From Flavobacteriales bacterium (GTDB lineage Bacteria; Bacteroidota; Bacteroidia; Flavobacteriales_F; PHOS-HE28), in the NCBI GenBank assembly GCA_016699575.1, contig CP064979.1:434001-498000 (forward strand): DNA of 64,000 nucleotides, read 5' to 3'. This document shows positions 40,660 to 50,109 of the stretch, piece after piece. The position numbers were made by a program, and so were the translations under genes. Numbering within the stretch: the first letter of the stretch is position 1; every line of letters begins with the position of its first letter. The notes under the pieces are model-generated. The model did no database searches, had not been told where the DNA came from, and saw only the letters and a program-made list of their open reading frames with translations.

Positions 40660-41601
40660 ATGTTCCGACGGTTCTTCAGCTCCGCTTTCGTGCTTACCAG
40701 TGCCCTTGCGCTCACCGCGCAGGATGCCCAGCGCCTGATCGCGCAGGGCGACAGCGTACTGGCGTTGGGCAAGCCGCAGAAGGCCGTGGAATATTTCGAC
40801 AAGGCGGTGAAGGCGCAAGCCGACGCACGCAGCCTGGCCGCACGCGCCAGTGCTTGGTATGCGTTGGACCAGCCCAGTAAGATGCTCGATGACCTGGACC
40901 GTGCATTGAAGCTCGACAGCATTTCCCCCGAAGCGAACTATCAGCGGGCGCTTTATGCTATGCGCGGCCAGAGTTGGACCACTGCCGACATCCATGCGGA
41001 CAAGGCCGTACGCCATGCAGCCCGGGAGCCCCTGCGCTCACAGGCACTCATTGTGCGGGGCGAGGCGCGGGCTGAAATGAAACGTCACAGTGCTGCATTG
41101 GGCGACTTGGAGGAAGGCTTGCGCTTGGTGCCCAATGACGCGGCCGCACTGCGTGTGCTAGCCCGCCTTTACGACCAAACGAAGCAATTCGAGAAGGCGC
41201 TGAACACGCTTGATCACTTGATCCGGCTTGAGCCCAAGGACATGGGCCACCTCGTGAACAAAGGCTTCGAACTGGCGCAATTGGGCCGGCACCCCGAAGC
41301 GCTCACCGTCTATGACGAGGCAGCCAAGTTCGATGCCGAAGAGCCCGTCCTGCTGAGCAACCGCGCCTACAGCCTGATGGAACTGGGCCGCAACGATGAA
41401 GCCTTCAAGGAGGTGAAGAGGAGCTTGGCGCGCGATCCGGGCAACCCCTTCGCGCTTCGGACACGTGCCGTGCTATGGTTGCGCAAAGGCGAGCGCGGAA
41501 AAGCGTGTGAAGATCTCCAGCTGAGCAAGGCCATCGGTCCCGGTCCGGAGGTTGATGCGCTCATTCTTGAGCACTGCGGCGGTGCAACGCCACGTCGCTG
41601 A
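40660..41601 (+). CDS. Secreted TPR-repeat protein
   Basis: 313 residues. From the ATG at 40660 a signal peptide (MFRRFFSSAFVLTSALALTAQ) is followed by about eight tetratricopeptide repeats over residues 25-290, such as AVEYFDKAVKAQADARS, ALGDLEEGLRLVPNDAAA and ALTVYDEAAKFDAEEPVL. Earlier in-frame starts (40636, 40588) would put extra residues before the signal peptide. It probably serves as a periplasmic scaffold. It is convergent with the rRNA methyltransferase gene. A second secreted TPR protein of similar build is encoded at 59362-60375. Confidence 0.8.
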   Translation: MFRRFFSSAFVLTSALALTAQDAQRLIAQGDSVLALGKPQKAVEYFDKAVKAQADARSLAARASAWYALDQPSKMLDDLDRALKLDSISPEANYQRALYAMRGQSWTTADIHADKAVRHAAREPLRSQALIVRGEARAEMKRHSAALGDLEEGLRLVPNDAAALRVLARLYDQTKQFEKALNTLDHLIRLEPKDMGHLVNKGFELAQLGRHPEALTVYDEAAKFDAEEPVLLSNRAYSLMELGRNDEAFKEVKRSLARDPGNPFALRTRAVLWLRKGERGKACEDLQLSKAIGPGPEVDALILEHCGGATPRR

Positions 41602-41605
41602 ACGC

Positions 41606-42799
41606 TCAGATCACTTGCAGGATATGGCACTTGAGGTAGTGTGTCTCGGGTGCGCCCCAAAGAACAGGATGGTCCGGCGGCTGGCCAGCTGAGTAAACTT
41701 CTCGCAGTTGTTTGCCGGCATCGCGCGCGGCGTCCTGGATGGTCTTGCGGAAAAGATCCGGCCCCATGTGGAAGGAGCACGAACACGTGACGAGGAAGCC
41801 GCCCGGCGCAAGGCACTTCAGCGCACGCAGGTTGATCTCCTTGTAGCCGCGCACGGCGTTCTCGAGCGCGCTCCTGCTCTTGGCGAACGCAGGCGGGTCG
41901 AGCACGATCACATCCCAGCGAGCGCTGTCACGACTCGCCGCGGTGAGGAAATCGAACACGTTGGCCACGCGGAAGTCGCAGCGCTCATCAAGGTTGTTGA
42001 GCCCGGCGTTCCGACGGGCCAGCACAACAGCTTCCTCGCTGATGTCGAGGGCGGTCACCTCGCGCGCGCCATAGTGCGCGGCATGCAGCGCAAAGCCGCC
42101 GGTGTGCGTACAGCAATCGAGCACGCGTGCACCTTGCACGATGGGAGCGATCGCCGCGTGGTTGCGCACTTGGTCCAGGAAGTGGCCGGTCTTCTGGCCC
42201 GTGGCCACGTCCACTTCCATGCGTATGCCGTTCTCCTGTATCGTGATGCGCGTCCTGAAAGCCCGGCCGATCGGGCCGGCCAACGGTTGCAGTCCCTCTT
42301 TTTCCCGCACGGGCACATCATTGCGCTCAAAAATGCCCCGCGGACTGAAAAGTGAGCGCAGTTCATCGGCCACCACGTCCTTCCAGCGCTCCATGCCAAG
42401 CGCCAACGTCTGCATGGAAATGATGCAGTCGCCCGGGTTGTCGGCGTTCACGAAACGGTCCACGATGAGGGAAGGCAAACCATCGCTCTCGCCGAACACC
42501 ACGCGGCAACTACCGGTGTAGCCCAAGCGCTGCCGGTGCAGCCACGCCGCCCTCACACGGTGCCGTATGAAGTCCCCGTTCACGGCGGCCCGCACATCAC
42601 GAGTGAGCAATCGAAGGCGGATGACGCTCTTGGGGTTGATGAAAGCCAGGCCCAATGTCCCCTTCTTCACGTCCACGACTTCCACCACATCGCCGGGCTC
42701 GAAGTCGCCCTCGCTGCGCACCACTTGGCTATCGAAGATCCACGGATGGCCCGCAGCGGATCGGCGGTGCGGATCGGTGATGAAGACGCGGGCAGGCAT
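41606..42799 (-). CDS. rlmI: Class I SAM-dependent rRNA (cytosine-C5) methyltransferase, RlmI-like
   Basis: 397 residues. An N-terminal PUA domain (about 1-75, PHRRSAAGHPWIFDSQV and AFINPKSVIRLRLL) is followed by the Rossmann methyltransferase with VLDCCTHTGGFALHAA, VIVLDPPAFAKSR and the catalytic-cysteine motif TCSCSFHM. The order and length match RlmI, which methylates C1962 of 23S rRNA. I chose the ATG at 42799 (MPARVFITDPHRRS); upstream in-frame residues are not conserved-looking. Confidence 0.87.
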   Translation of the reverse strand: MPARVFITDPHRRSAAGHPWIFDSQVVRSEGDFEPGDVVEVVDVKKGTLGLAFINPKSVIRLRLLTRDVRAAVNGDFIRHRVRAAWLHRQRLGYTGSCRVVFGESDGLPSLIVDRFVNADNPGDCIISMQTLALGMERWKDVVADELRSLFSPRGIFERNDVPVREKEGLQPLAGPIGRAFRTRITIQENGIRMEVDVATGQKTGHFLDQVRNHAAIAPIVQGARVLDCCTHTGGFALHAAHYGAREVTALDISEEAVVLARRNAGLNNLDERCDFRVANVFDFLTAASRDSARWDVIVLDPPAFAKSRSALENAVRGYKEINLRALKCLAPGGFLVTCSCSFHMGPDLFRKTIQDAARDAGKQLREVYSAGQPPDHPVLWGAPETHYLKCHILQVI

Positions 42800-43093
42800 G
42801 GGACCAAAGGTGAGGGAATGACCGGGGGCACCGCTCCTGCACACCGTAAAAAATACACGGAACCGGGTATTGTGGCGGCCGTTCTCCTTATGGCGGTACT
42901 GATCGCCGTTTGCCTACCACAACCCCAGCTTGAAGGAGGCCCTCCTGGCCTGTTCGGAGGTAAGCTCTCCGCGCAAGCCCCACCCTCCCGGACAACTCGG
43001 AGCTGCCACAGTATTGGGAACGTTACCGACGGGCTCACCCGTGAAAGCGAAGGGCCGCCTTCTGGGCAGCCCTCGCACGAAAACGTTCAGTTC
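42800..43093. other. Intergenic region without a supported gene
   Basis: 294 bases between rlmI and the gap stop. A plus-strand frame open from an ATG at 42818 has one hydrophobic stretch but continues antisense through gap and shows no family features. I see no tRNA, terminator or repeat here. Confidence 0.5.
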
Positions 43094-44548
43094 TCAGTAG
43101 TAGATCAATCGCTGCACCTTGGCCACGTGCTTGGCCAACCGGATCACCTGCTTGGTGTAACCGAATTCGTTGTCGTACCAAGCGTAAAGAACCACGTTCT
43201 TTCCGTCGGGGCTCACGATGGTGGCGTTGCTGTCGAAAACGCTGCAGCACGTATCGCCGATGATGTCGCTGCTGACCAGCTCCGGGTCGATCTGGTAGTG
43301 GATCTGGTTCACCAGATCGCCATCAAGTGCTGCGTTTCGCAGGAACTCGTTCACCTCGTCCAACGTCACTTTGCGGTTCAACGTCAGGTTCATGATGGCC
43401 AGGGAGCCGTTGGGCGTTGGAACACGCACGGCGTTGGCGGTCAACTTGTCCTTGAGGCTCGGGATGGCCTTGGTGACAGCACTACCTGCCCCGGTGCTCG
43501 TGATCACCATGTTGATGGCGGCACTGCGGCCCCGGCGGGGCTTCTTGTGGTAGTTGTCCAGCAGGTTCTGGTCGTTGGTGTATGCGTGCACCGTTTCGAT
43601 GTGCCCCTTTTCGATGCCTACTTTGTCCTCCATCACCTTCAGGATGGGGCAAATGGCGTTGGTGGTGCAGCTCGCAGCGCTGAAGAGCGTTTCGCTCTCA
43701 ATGTCCAGGTCCTTGTGATTGATGCCGTATACGATGTTCGGCATTTCCTTCCCCGGGGCGGTCAGGATCACCTTGGCCACACCTTTGGCTTGCAGGTGGC
43801 GCCCCAGGTCGGCGCGCTTGGTGAAAACGCCGGTGTTGTCCAGCACGAGAGCGTTGTTGATGCCGTATGCTGTGTAGTCAACCGATTCTGGAGCTGCGCT
43901 GGCGATCATCTGCACCCGTTGGCCGTTGATGATGAGGCATTTGTTCGCCAGATCCTCAATGACGGTGCCCTTGAAACTGCCGTGCACGCTGTCGTTGCGC
44001 AAGAGAGCGGCGCGCTTCACGATCTCCTCATCGCTGTTCGTGCGGGTCACAATGGCGCGAAGGCGCAACTGTTGGCCCTTACCGGCTTGCCTCACCAGTT
44101 CGCGGGCAGCAATGCGACCGATACGGCCGAACCCATAGAGCACAACGTCACGCGGTTCCAATTGGCGCTTGTCCTGCCCGATGAATCCCTTTAGGTGATC
44201 GCCCAGCCAAGCTTTCGCATCCTTCTCGCCGGAGGTCTTGAACTCGAAAGTGAGCTTACCGATGTCGATCTTGCTCGGTGCGAGGTCCAGGTTGAGAAGC
44301 TCACGGGCCACCAACGCAGTGGTAGCCGCATCAACGGGCTTCTTCACCACCTTCTCGGAGTAATCCAACAAGGACAACACCTGGCTGATGCTCACATCGA
44401 AGAGGTGATTGCGGAAGAACACCAACTCCACCCCGCGCTCGTACATGAGCTTGCCAACGGAGTTCAACAGATCAACGGACGCCTTTTCGCGGTCCACGTA
44501 TTCTTTCAGGCCGGCTTCGTAGCCAGTTCTTGCTTCGAGGGTCTCCAT
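43094..44548 (-). CDS. gap: Glyceraldehyde-3-phosphate dehydrogenase, long form
   Basis: 484 residues. The catalytic GAPDH part begins near residue 132 (VVLYGFGRIGRIAARELVRQ, NAD-binding) and has the nucleophile in SAASCTTNAICPILK and the late LYAWYDNEFGYTKQV motif. The first 130 residues are an added helical domain found in GAPDHs of Bacteroidota and some other lineages. It links glycolysis or gluconeogenesis. It lies 40 bases downstream of rpoD on the same strand and may share its transcript. Confidence 0.93.
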   Translation of the reverse strand: METLEARTGYEAGLKEYVDREKASVDLLNSVGKLMYERGVELVFFRNHLFDVSISQVLSLLDYSEKVVKKPVDAATTALVARELLNLDLAPSKIDIGKLTFEFKTSGEKDAKAWLGDHLKGFIGQDKRQLEPRDVVLYGFGRIGRIAARELVRQAGKGQQLRLRAIVTRTNSDEEIVKRAALLRNDSVHGSFKGTVIEDLANKCLIINGQRVQMIASAAPESVDYTAYGINNALVLDNTGVFTKRADLGRHLQAKGVAKVILTAPGKEMPNIVYGINHKDLDIESETLFSAASCTTNAICPILKVMEDKVGIEKGHIETVHAYTNDQNLLDNYHKKPRRGRSAAINMVITSTGAGSAVTKAIPSLKDKLTANAVRVPTPNGSLAIMNLTLNRKVTLDEVNEFLRNAALDGDLVNQIHYQIDPELVSSDIIGDTCCSVFDSNATIVSPDGKNVVLYAWYDNEFGYTKQVIRLAKHVAKVQRLIYY

Positions 44549-44588
44549 ATATGGTGTGTAAGAATGGGACGTTCCTACGAGGAAGCGC

Positions 44589-45452
44589 CTAACCGAGATA
44601 CGCCTTCAGCAGTTTACTGCGGCTGGTGTGGCGCAGGCGGCGGATGGCCTTCTCCTTGATCTGGCGCACGCGCTCGCGGGTCAGGTCGAACTTGGCTCCG
44701 ATCTCTTCCAAGGTGAGGCCGTGATTGATGCCGATGCCGAAGAACAGCTTCACCACATCGCGCTCGCGCTCGGTAAGCGTGCTCAGCGCTCGCTCGATCT
44801 CCTTGGCAAGGCTCTCATTGATGAGCATCCGGTCGGCTGGCTGACTGTCCAAGTTGGGCAGCACGTCCAGCAGGCTGTTGCTCTCACCCTCAACGAAGGG
44901 TGCGTCCATGCTGATGTGGCGACCGCTCACCTTCATGGTATCCGCCACCTTTTCAGGGGGAAGGTCCAAGAGCGTGGCGAGCTCATCAGCGCTGGGGGGG
45001 CGCTCGTACTCTTGCTCCAGCTTCGCGAAGGCCTTGTTGATCTTGTTGAGGCTGCCCACTTGGTTCAGGGGCAGACGAACGATACGGCTCTGCTCGGCCA
45101 GTGCCTGAAGGATGCTCTGGCGGATCCACCAAACAGCGTAGCTGATGAATTTGAAGCCACGGGTTTCGTCGAAGCGCTGGGCCGCCTTGATCAGACCGAG
45201 GTTTCCCTCGTTGATGAGATCAGGCAGGCTAAGGCCCTGGTTCTGGTATTGTTTGGCCACCGACACCACGAAACGGAGATTGGCCTTCACCAACTTCTCC
45301 AACGCGGTACCATCCCCCTGCTTGATGCGCCGGGCCAGTTCAACCTCCATTTCGGCGTTGATGAGGCCCTCCTTGCCGATCTCCTGCAAGTACTTGTCCA
45401 GCGATTGGCTCTCGCGGTTGGTGATCGACTTGGTGATCTTGAGCTGGCGCAT
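44589..45452 (-). CDS. rpoD: RNA polymerase primary sigma factor
   Basis: 287 residues, the compact primary sigma of Bacteroidota. The start MRQLKITKSITNRESQSLDKY is typical; region 2 shows LRFVVSVAKQYQNQGLSLPD and FKFISYAVWWIRQSI, and region 4 ends with TLEEIGAKFDLTRERVRQI and KAIRRLRH. I chose the ATG at 45452 over the GTG at 45464. The protein directs the TTG/TAnnTTTG promoters seen in the window. The promoter is probably at 45532-45563. Confidence 0.95.
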   Translation of the reverse strand: MRQLKITKSITNRESQSLDKYLQEIGKEGLINAEMEVELARRIKQGDGTALEKLVKANLRFVVSVAKQYQNQGLSLPDLINEGNLGLIKAAQRFDETRGFKFISYAVWWIRQSILQALAEQSRIVRLPLNQVGSLNKINKAFAKLEQEYERPPSADELATLLDLPPEKVADTMKVSGRHISMDAPFVEGESNSLLDVLPNLDSQPADRMLINESLAKEIERALSTLTERERDVVKLFFGIGINHGLTLEEIGAKFDLTRERVRQIKEKAIRRLRHTSRSKLLKAYLG

Positions 45453-45531
45453 CCTTGTTGTCACGGGCGGCTGGGGTCTTTAAGGGTTTGTTAGGGGTGC
45501 GTCAATGCGCCAAGCTGGGCGAATTGGGGGC

Positions 45532-45563
45532 CGAAGGTAAGACCCCCTTCCGATAGGGGGCAA
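45532..45563 (-). promoter_or_regulatory. Promoter of rpoD
   Basis: On the minus strand TTG (45561-45563), 21 bases, then TACCTTCG (45532-45539) fits the Bacteroidota promoter with one mismatch, about 80 bases before the rpoD ATG. The -33 element lies within the hairpin at 45541-45582. Confidence 0.4.
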
Positions 45564-45582
45564 CCCGATCGGTAAGGGGGTC
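45541..45582 (-). terminator. Strong hairpin between htrA and rpoD
   Basis: GACCCCCTT with CCGAT (45541-45554) pairs with ATCGG and AAGGGGGTC (45568-45582) around a single unpaired base. It follows the htrA stop by about 20 bases on the minus strand. There is no T-tract, so it may only slow or stabilise the transcript end. Confidence 0.4.
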
Positions 45583-45602
45583 GTTGCGTTTCGTCGAAAG
45601 CC

Positions 45603-47060
45603 TCAAACACCAAGCCCGTAATAGGCCTTGGTGCCATTGGGGTAGATCCCCTCAATAAGAACACCACCGCGCTTGTTGTCCAATACCCGGGCGATGTCCT
45701 CGGGCGTGGTGACCGGTTGCTGGTCGATGCGGGTGATGATGAAGCCTTCCTTGATACCACTGCTACGGAGACGGCCACCATTGATCGCGGTCACTTTCAC
45801 ACCGTTCCGGATGTTCAGGGCCTTGAGTTCCTCTGCAGTGGCCCCCCTGACTTCCGCACCCAGGACCGAACTGGCGGTGGTCGAAGCCTTCGCAAGGGTA
45901 ATGTTCGTGGAACCGTCCTTGCCCCGGAGCTTCACATCCACAGTGCGCTCTCCGCCGTCGCGCCATACCGTTACCGCAACGTTGTTCCCCGGCCTGAACT
46001 TGCCCACCTGCTCCTGGAGCGCTGGGACGTTGTTCACGTCCACATTGCCCACCTTCAGGATGACATCACCCTCCTTGATGCCGCTAGCAGCCGCGGCACC
46101 ATCGTCGGTGAGGCCCCGCACATAGACGCCCTTGATGCGGTCCATGCCCACCTCCTTGGCCAGGCTTTGGTCCATGTCCATGATGCTCACACCGATGTAT
46201 GCGCGCTGCACACTGCCGAATTCAAGCAGGTCGCCGGTCACCTTCTTGGCGATGTTCACCGGAACAGCGAAGCTGTACCCGGCATAGCTCCCTGTCTGGC
46301 TGGCAATGGCCGTGTTGATGCCGATGAGTTCGCCAGCAGCGTTCACCAAAGCACCACCACTATTGCCCGGGTTAACGGCGGCATCGGTCTGGATGAAGCT
46401 CTCAATGGGGAAGATGTCGCGGTTGGCATCTTGCTGAAGGATGTTGATGCTGCGTGCCTTGGCGCTCACAATACCCGCTGTAACCGTGCTTGTGAGGTTG
46501 AACGGGTTGCCCACCGCCAACACCCATTCGCCCACTTTCACGTCGTCGCTGTTGCCGAAGGGCATGCTGGGCAGGCCACTTGCATCCACTTTCAGCAAGG
46601 CGATGTCCGTGCTGGGGTCACGGCCGATGATCCTCGCTTCCATCATGCGCTTGTCGTTCAAGTGCACTTGGATCTTGTCAGCGCCTTCGATCACGTGGTT
46701 GTTGGTGACGATATAGCCATCATCGCTGATGATGACCCCGCTGCCGGCACCCTGAACGGGGCGCTGCTGCACCGGTGCGCGATAGCCCCAGAAGAAGTCC
46801 GCAAAGGGATCGCGCTGGGTTACCATGGTTTCGGTGGTCACGTGCACTACTGCGTTCACCGTACGTTCAGCGGCACCTGTGAAGTCAGGTGCGGCCATGG
46901 TGGTGCCGGCCGGACCTGGAAGGTTCACATACCGGACCGCGGGAGAAGTGCCCCCATTGGCGGCATTGATCGTCGCATCGGGTTGGAAGTAGCTGTGAAT
47001 GCCCAAGGCCAGCAGGCCGCCAGCGAGGGCCATGGAGAGGGAACCGAGGATACGTTTCAT
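45603..47060 (-). CDS. htrA: Do-family serine protease (HtrA/DegQ-like)
   Basis: 485 residues. An N-terminal membrane/signal segment (about 1-24) is followed by the trypsin-like domain with the full triad His122 (NNHVIEG), Asp152 (TDIALLKVD) and Ser234 (NPGNSGGALVN), a PDZ domain (about 285-370) and a shorter second PDZ (about 400-485). It degrades or refolds damaged periplasmic proteins. It is divergent from dapF across a 162-base region. Confidence 0.95.
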   Translation of the reverse strand: MKRILGSLSMALAGGLLALGIHSYFQPDATINAANGGTSPAVRYVNLPGPAGTTMAAPDFTGAAERTVNAVVHVTTETMVTQRDPFADFFWGYRAPVQQRPVQGAGSGVIISDDGYIVTNNHVIEGADKIQVHLNDKRMMEARIIGRDPSTDIALLKVDASGLPSMPFGNSDDVKVGEWVLAVGNPFNLTSTVTAGIVSAKARSINILQQDANRDIFPIESFIQTDAAVNPGNSGGALVNAAGELIGINTAIASQTGSYAGYSFAVPVNIAKKVTGDLLEFGSVQRAYIGVSIMDMDQSLAKEVGMDRIKGVYVRGLTDDGAAAASGIKEGDVILKVGNVDVNNVPALQEQVGKFRPGNNVAVTVWRDGGERTVDVKLRGKDGSTNITLAKASTTASSVLGAEVRGATAEELKALNIRNGVKVTAINGGRLRSSGIKEGFIITRIDQQPVTTPEDIARVLDNKRGGVLIEGIYPNGTKAYYGLGV

Positions 47061-47222
47061 GGTTGTTCGCTTCTGTTGCCGGTGCGATCAACTGGTGTGC
47101 CGCAGCCGAACAAAACAACGCGAGTGCCCGGCCTGGGGCATGCTTGGCGCTGTTAATTGGTGTGATCCGTTCCGGGCATGGAAGGCCGCGCCAGCAAAGG
47201 CTTCAACGCGATATTTGCCGCG

Positions 47223-48023
47223 ATGGACAAGCAGCCCCAAGCGTTCAGCAAGTGGGAAGGAACCGGCAACGACTTCATCCTGGTGGACGACCACAAGGGC
47301 TTGTTCCCCGCGCATGACATTCCGTACGTGCGACAGCTGTGCGATCGTCATTACGGCATTGGAAGTGACGGTTTGATCCTGCTCCAGAAGGCCAAGTCGG
47401 ATAGGCTGGACTTCCACATGGAATTCTTCAACCCTGACGGGAGCAGGAGCTTCTGCGGCAACGGCAGCCGCTGCACGTTCGCCTTCTGGAGCAAGTTGAC
47501 AGGCGGAAGTTCGGCCCGGTTCACGGCGGTGGATGGGGAGCACTCGGCGGAGTGGCACGAGGGCGAAGTTGCTGTATCACTGGCCTATGTGCCGTACGTA
47601 GGTCATGACCCTGCCGAGCCCATGGTCGATTTCATCCACAATGGCTCGCCGCACGAACTCGTGTGGGTGGAAGACCCTGCCACGGTTGATGTGCGAACGG
47701 AAGGAGCGAAGCGTCGTTGGGCACCGCGGCGTGGCGAAGGTGGAACGAACGTGAACTTCGTGCGGTGGCGCGATGGCCGCATGGAGATCAGGACCTTCGA
47801 ACGTGGTGTTGAGGATGAAACGATGAGCTGTGGAACAGGTGTCGTGGCAGCGGCCATCAGCGGGCTTCACCGTATCCACATGCCATCACCGGTGCATGTG
47901 CGTGCACGCGGCGGCGACCTTCGAGTAGAAGCAGAACTGGTGGACAGGGAGGGCTATGGCAACATCAAGCTCATTGGCCCGGCGCGCGAAGTTTTCGGCG
48001 GACAATTGCCCCCACGCAGATGA
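47223..48023 (+). CDS. dapF: Diaminopimelate epimerase
   Basis: 266 residues. Both catalytic cysteines are present: Cys78 in FCGNGSRC and Cys203 in MSCGTGVVAAA; FSKWEGTGNDFILVDD near the start is the family signature. The enzyme turns L,L- into meso-diaminopimelate for lysine and peptidoglycan synthesis. The ATG at 47223 was chosen over an in-frame ATG at 47178 because the family begins with the KWEGTGNDF strand. The stop overlaps mltG (ATGA), tying precursor supply to glycan cutting. Confidence 0.94.
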   Translation: MDKQPQAFSKWEGTGNDFILVDDHKGLFPAHDIPYVRQLCDRHYGIGSDGLILLQKAKSDRLDFHMEFFNPDGSRSFCGNGSRCTFAFWSKLTGGSSARFTAVDGEHSAEWHEGEVAVSLAYVPYVGHDPAEPMVDFIHNGSPHELVWVEDPATVDVRTEGAKRRWAPRRGEGGTNVNFVRWRDGRMEIRTFERGVEDETMSCGTGVVAAAISGLHRIHMPSPVHVRARGGDLRVEAELVDREGYGNIKLIGPAREVFGGQLPPRR

Positions 48024-49054
48024 AGCGGGCCAAGTGGTTCGCTCTGGTGTCGGTCGCGTTGCTGGTGGTTGCCGGCATTGTTGGTTGGCAGATCTGGCGC
48101 AAGGCGTTCGGACCGGGACCGGACTTCGGAGAGCCTTATCGCGTGCTGCTGATCCGCACAGGAGCAGGCTTCGATGAGGTGGTTGATAGCCTCAACCATC
48201 ACGGCATCATCGCGGATGAGCAGGCTTTCAGGTTACTGGCGAAACGGAAGAAGTACGCCCAACGGGTGAAGCCGGGCCGCTACGTTCTGCAGAGCGGCAT
48301 AAGCCCGAACGACCTGGTGAACAAGCTGAGGAGCGGGGAACAGGACCCTGTGCGCGTTACGTTCAACACCATCCGGCGCATGCCCGAGCTGGCCGGCAAA
48401 GCCGCATCATATCTCGAAAGCGATTCAACGGCCATGCTACGCGTGCTGCTCGACCCGGCCGTGGCGCGGCAATACGGCTTTGCCCAAGAGGAGTTCATTG
48501 GCATGTTCATCCCGGACACCTACGAAATGTGGTGGACGGACACGCCAAGCGATTTCGTTGCGCGCATGGCCCGCGAGTACAAGGCGTTCTGGACGGCGGA
48601 ACGCAAGCAGAAAGCAACGAGCTTGAAGCTGGACCAAGGCGAAGTGAGCGCGCTCGCCAGCATCGTTCAAGCAGAGACCGGAGCGCGAAAGGATGCAGGC
48701 AATATCGCGGGTGTTTACCTCAATCGCTTGCGCATCGGCATGCCGTTGCAGGCCGATCCAACGTTGAAGTTCGCCCTTGGGCTCGACACGGTCAGCCGCA
48801 TCCTGAACATAGACAAGCAAGTGGAATCGCCGTACAACACCTACAAGTACACCGGCTTGCCACCCGGCCCCATCAACTTGCCGGAGAAGCCGTTCCTCGA
48901 TGCGGTATTGAACGCGCCCAAGCACGAGTACCTCTACTTCTGCGCCAGTGAAGCGCTGGACGGCACCAGCAATTTCGCCAAGACCTACGAGCAGCATCTG
49001 GTGAACGCGCGCCGTTACCACCAAGCACTGAACAAGCGCGGGATCTATAGATGA
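48020..49054 (+). CDS. mltG: Endolytic transglycosylase
   Basis: 344 residues with one N-terminal membrane helix (about 7-28), a LysM-like region (about 40-110) and the YceG/MltG catalytic domain with the essential Glu219 in SIVQAETGA, followed by YNTYKYTGLPPGPI, the family signature. It cuts nascent peptidoglycan glycan strands at the inner membrane. It is translationally coupled to dapF by an ATGA overlap. Confidence 0.94.
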   Translation: MKRAKWFALVSVALLVVAGIVGWQIWRKAFGPGPDFGEPYRVLLIRTGAGFDEVVDSLNHHGIIADEQAFRLLAKRKKYAQRVKPGRYVLQSGISPNDLVNKLRSGEQDPVRVTFNTIRRMPELAGKAASYLESDSTAMLRVLLDPAVARQYGFAQEEFIGMFIPDTYEMWWTDTPSDFVARMAREYKAFWTAERKQKATSLKLDQGEVSALASIVQAETGARKDAGNIAGVYLNRLRIGMPLQADPTLKFALGLDTVSRILNIDKQVESPYNTYKYTGLPPGPINLPEKPFLDAVLNAPKHEYLYFCASEALDGTSNFAKTYEQHLVNARRYHQALNKRGIYR

Positions 49055-49055
49055 C

Positions 49056-49952
49056 CTAGTGTTCGATGCTCACCTTCAGACGGGCATTGGCGCTTGCCAT
49101 TACGTAGATCCCTGGAGCAAGGCTGGCCAGATCGATCCATGCGGACATCGCATAGGTGGTGTGCACCAGTACTTCGCCGCCCTGGGCGTTGAAAAAGCGC
49201 AAGGTGCCGAGCGGGCGTTCGCCCACTACCATGATCCCGTTTGCGGTCGGGTTCGGGAACACCTGTAGCGGCTCGAATTGTTCCAGAGAAGTTGGAAGTC
49301 CCATCACCAAATGGCAATCCGGGCCTTGGACCGGGTAATATCCCGTAGTGCCCAAGCCGTAGCACTCCAGTTCATATCCGCAGTCAAAGAAATTGCTGAT
49401 CGGCTCCAACAAGCCGTGGCTGCTACCGATCCCTTCCACCAAGTACGGAGCCCAACTGTTGACCAACGCGAACCGCTTCCGCCATTCCGTGCCCACTTGG
49501 ATGCTGTCGATGGCCCCAACGGTGATGTCATTGTTCCAATTGGTCGTGGACAAAGGCAGCGTATCGCCCGCGCTCAGATCGAAGTCGTACACCAGCACGT
49601 CCATGTCTTCCTGCCACTCGAAGATGGCCTGGCCATCTTGTCTGAGCAGAGCAACGAGTTCGGGACCGAACTGCGTTGTTCCCGTGCACATGGGCGGTGG
49701 AGGCGGGTTGCCACCCTGCCAATACACGGTCTCCGTACCCTGCCTCATCACCTTCTTGTAGGTATAGCCATTGGCCAACGAGTCCCCGGAGAGGAAATAG
49801 TTGTAGGCCTTGTCGGACATGCACGAACCGCCGATCCCGCCGCCGTTGTTGCACAAGCTGCCCACCCGCCACACGGGATCGTTGGCGAAGTAGTCGTTCT
49901 GTGCCGTGGCGGCCAGCGGCACAACAAAAGCAAGGAGGAATGAAGTTCTCAT
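49056..49952 (-). CDS. Secreted protein with T9SS type A sorting domain
   Basis: 298 residues. A signal peptide (about 1-17, LAATAQ) leads into an unrecognised beta-rich domain with several Cys residues (SLCNNGG, GGSCMSD, FFDCGYELEC), probably disulphide-bonded. The last 75 residues (VFPNPTANGIMVVG ... FFNAQGGEV ... LAPGIYVM) are the type A sorting domain that sends proteins through the T9SS to the cell surface. The ATG at 49952 was chosen for the signal peptide. It is convergent with mltG, with 1 base between the genes. Confidence 0.8.
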   Translation of the reverse strand: MRTSFLLAFVVPLAATAQNDYFANDPVWRVGSLCNNGGGIGGSCMSDKAYNYFLSGDSLANGYTYKKVMRQGTETVYWQGGNPPPPPMCTGTTQFGPELVALLRQDGQAIFEWQEDMDVLVYDFDLSAGDTLPLSTTNWNNDITVGAIDSIQVGTEWRKRFALVNSWAPYLVEGIGSSHGLLEPISNFFDCGYELECYGLGTTGYYPVQGPDCHLVMGLPTSLEQFEPLQVFPNPTANGIMVVGERPLGTLRFFNAQGGEVLVHTTYAMSAWIDLASLAPGIYVMASANARLKVSIEH

Positions 49953-50073
49953 GAGCCTGGGATTGCCCAAATGACGCTGAAGCTGCGGAAAGTGCTGCCT
50001 TTGACCGGTCGCTCCGAACATCGGCCGGCTCATAGCCGAACCTCCGTGGTCTCACCCCCGTTAAGGCCGCTTC

Positions 50074-50081
50074 TATTTTCG
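50074..50081 (+). promoter_or_regulatory. -7 box for the phosphohexomutase gene
   Basis: TATTTTCG, one base from TAnnTTTG, lies 28 bases before the ATG at 50110. Confidence 0.35.
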
Positions 50082-50109
50082 CCCGCTCTCTCGGGCACAC
50101 AACAACAGC

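Noticed and set aside
42536..44194. Long plus-strand open frame of 552 codons
   Set aside because: It runs antisense through rlmI and gap, both certain genes, and its translation is low-complexity with no family features.
43094..44548. GAPDH N-terminal extension as a novel fusion
   Set aside because: Long GAPDHs of this kind are known in Bacteroidota.
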